Source: Pseudomonadota bacterium (GTDB taxonomy: Bacteria > Desulfobacterota > Binatia > Binatales > Binataceae). Taken from it: a stretch of 64,000 bases of DNA. Both the position numbers and the translations under genes were made by a program. The notes beneath the pieces are model-generated. The model did no database searches, was not told the origin of the DNA, and worked only from the letters and a program-made list of their open reading frames with translations. The DNA lies in NCBI GenBank assembly GCA_021324855.1, contig JAJPIG010000005.1:28789-92788 (forward strand). Direction: 5' to 3'. Below are positions 63,525 through 64,000 of this stretch, in pieces. Position 1 is the first letter of the stretch; each line of letters starts with the position of its first letter.

Positions 63525-63839
63525 TTACCAAATTATCGGGACTAATCGATAACGGATGGTGCTGCGGTACGCGTCGTAATCGGGCAGTTCGGCTGAGAGT
63601 GCGCGCTCTTCGTCGAGGATACGGCGCGGCTCGGCGAGCGGTCCGAACCGCATCCGACGCTCAAGCAGCGCGGGATCGCGAATGCGTAGGTAAATTCCGG
63701 TCGTGAGCGACGAGAGCATGAAGACAATCCAGAAGAGCCACCCCGACCAGAAACGAACGGTGCCCGCCGCGATCATCGTGAGCGAGAACGGTATGAGGAC
63801 AGTCGCGGTCTGCGCGATCGCCTTGTGCGCAGTTTTCAT
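63525..63839 (-). pseudogene. Internally deleted isoprenylcysteine-methyltransferase-like membrane protein
   Basis: A 104-residue frame. Residues 1-72 match the N-terminus of ICMT/NnrU-like membrane methyltransferases (two helices, then RDPALLERRMRFGPLAEPRR). Residues 73-104 match their extreme C-terminus (ILDEERALSAELPDYDAYR ... RYRLVPIIW). In full-length relatives about 100 residues, including the SAM-binding RHPxY region, lie between these parts. The join is in frame, so a short protein could be made, but it cannot be a working methyltransferase. Confidence 0.65.
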
Positions 63840-63855
63840 GGCTCTGAAAACGGAG

Positions 63856-63888
63856 ACGGGCGGAGCATCGAATCGATGCCCCGCCCGT
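63856..63888 (-). terminator. Terminator of the rRNA operon (minus strand)
   Basis: Read on the minus strand, ACGGGCGGGGCATCGA pairs with TCGATGCTCCGCCCGT (one mismatch), and CTCCGTTTTC follows. It lies just after the 5S rRNA 3' end. Confidence 0.75.
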
Positions 63889-63897
63889 TCATCTAAT

Positions 63898-64000
63898 TTC
63901 CCGGCCGCGTCCTACTCTCCCGTGAAGCCTTCGTCCACAGTACCATCGGCGCTGGAGGGCTTAACTGCCGTGTTCGGGATGGGAACGGGTGTTGCCCCTC
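63898..64000 (-). rRNA. rrf: 5S ribosomal RNA (5' end outside window)
   Basis: On the minus strand the sequence reads as the 3' portion of 5S rRNA, with landmarks CCCATCCCGAACACGGCAGT, GCGCCGATGGTA and GGGAGAGTAGGAC. About 103 of roughly 117 bases are present. The rest of the rRNA operon must lie to the right. Confidence 0.96.

Noticed and set aside
1..64000. CRISPR arrays, insertion sequences, prophage or integrase genes
   Set aside because: No direct-repeat arrays, transposase motifs or integrase motifs were seen; the only mobile-type remnant is the vapC fragment.

Overview
This is a gene-dense, high-GC window from a Gram-negative bacterium. Envelope genes (a BamD lipoprotein, a DUF1329 outer-membrane-type protein), two desulforedoxins, F420/FMN luciferase-like oxidoreductases and a PrkA-YeaH-SpoVR stress module suggest a lineage of the former Deltaproteobacteria, possibly Candidatus Binatota; this placement is inference. 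A 5S rRNA gene at the right edge reads leftward, so an rRNA operon lies just outside.

Layout. 1-13 kb is mostly housekeeping: a truncated alpha-carbonic anhydrase, a DEDDh exonuclease/GIY-YIG fusion, sufT, rplU-rpmA, an F420-type oxidoreductase, obgE-proB-proA-nadD-rsfS, a THUMP RNA methyltransferase, efp and a secreted Tyr/Asn/Pro-repeat protein. 13-19 kb holds ygfZ, a desulforedoxin, then a tight operon of amidohydrolase, enoyl-CoA hydratase, acyl-CoA ligase and a second crotonase, followed by another desulforedoxin. 19-24 kb holds membrane, radical-SAM, hydrolase and Lon-domain genes. 24-29 kb resembles the upper homoprotocatechuate (HpaE/HpaD/HpaB) meta-cleavage pathway, with a VapC remnant inside. 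29-31 kb holds trmB and a BamD-AMIN fusion. 31-34.6 kb (minus strand) holds an M20 peptidase, a FrnE-type DsbA, an FMN reductase and an Asp/Glu-racemase-like protein.

The most interesting stretch is 34.7-42.1 kb. A luciferase-like monooxygenase is followed by a selenoprotein operon homologous to the clostridial glycine/sarcosine/betaine reductase: grdB (in-frame UGA at codon 350), grdE, grdC, grdA (in-frame UGA at codon 42, in the motif CFVU), and then, four bases on, an HpaB-family flavin hydroxylase. Simple gene calling splits both selenoprotein genes at the UGA. The system differs from textbook Grd: the GrdE homologue lacks the cysteine that becomes the pyruvoyl group, no grdD or thioredoxin genes are present here, and the downstream partner is an oxygenase-family enzyme. 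A different substrate and a different fate for the acyl product are therefore likely.

42-53 kb continues with uncharacterised catabolism: DUF1329, a group D flavin hydroxylase, a third luciferase-like enzyme, two MetE-like zinc-site paralogues, a phytoene-desaturase-like oxidoreductase, an amidase and a metallo-hydrolase. 54-59 kb is prkA, a small HNH-like gene, yeaH and spoVR. 59-63 kb holds a class III aminotransferase and an M20 deacylase facing astA, suggesting succinylated arginine/ornithine metabolism. The right end holds a zinc-ribbon gene with a textbook terminator, an internally deleted isoprenylcysteine-methyltransferase-like gene, the rRNA terminator and 5S rRNA.
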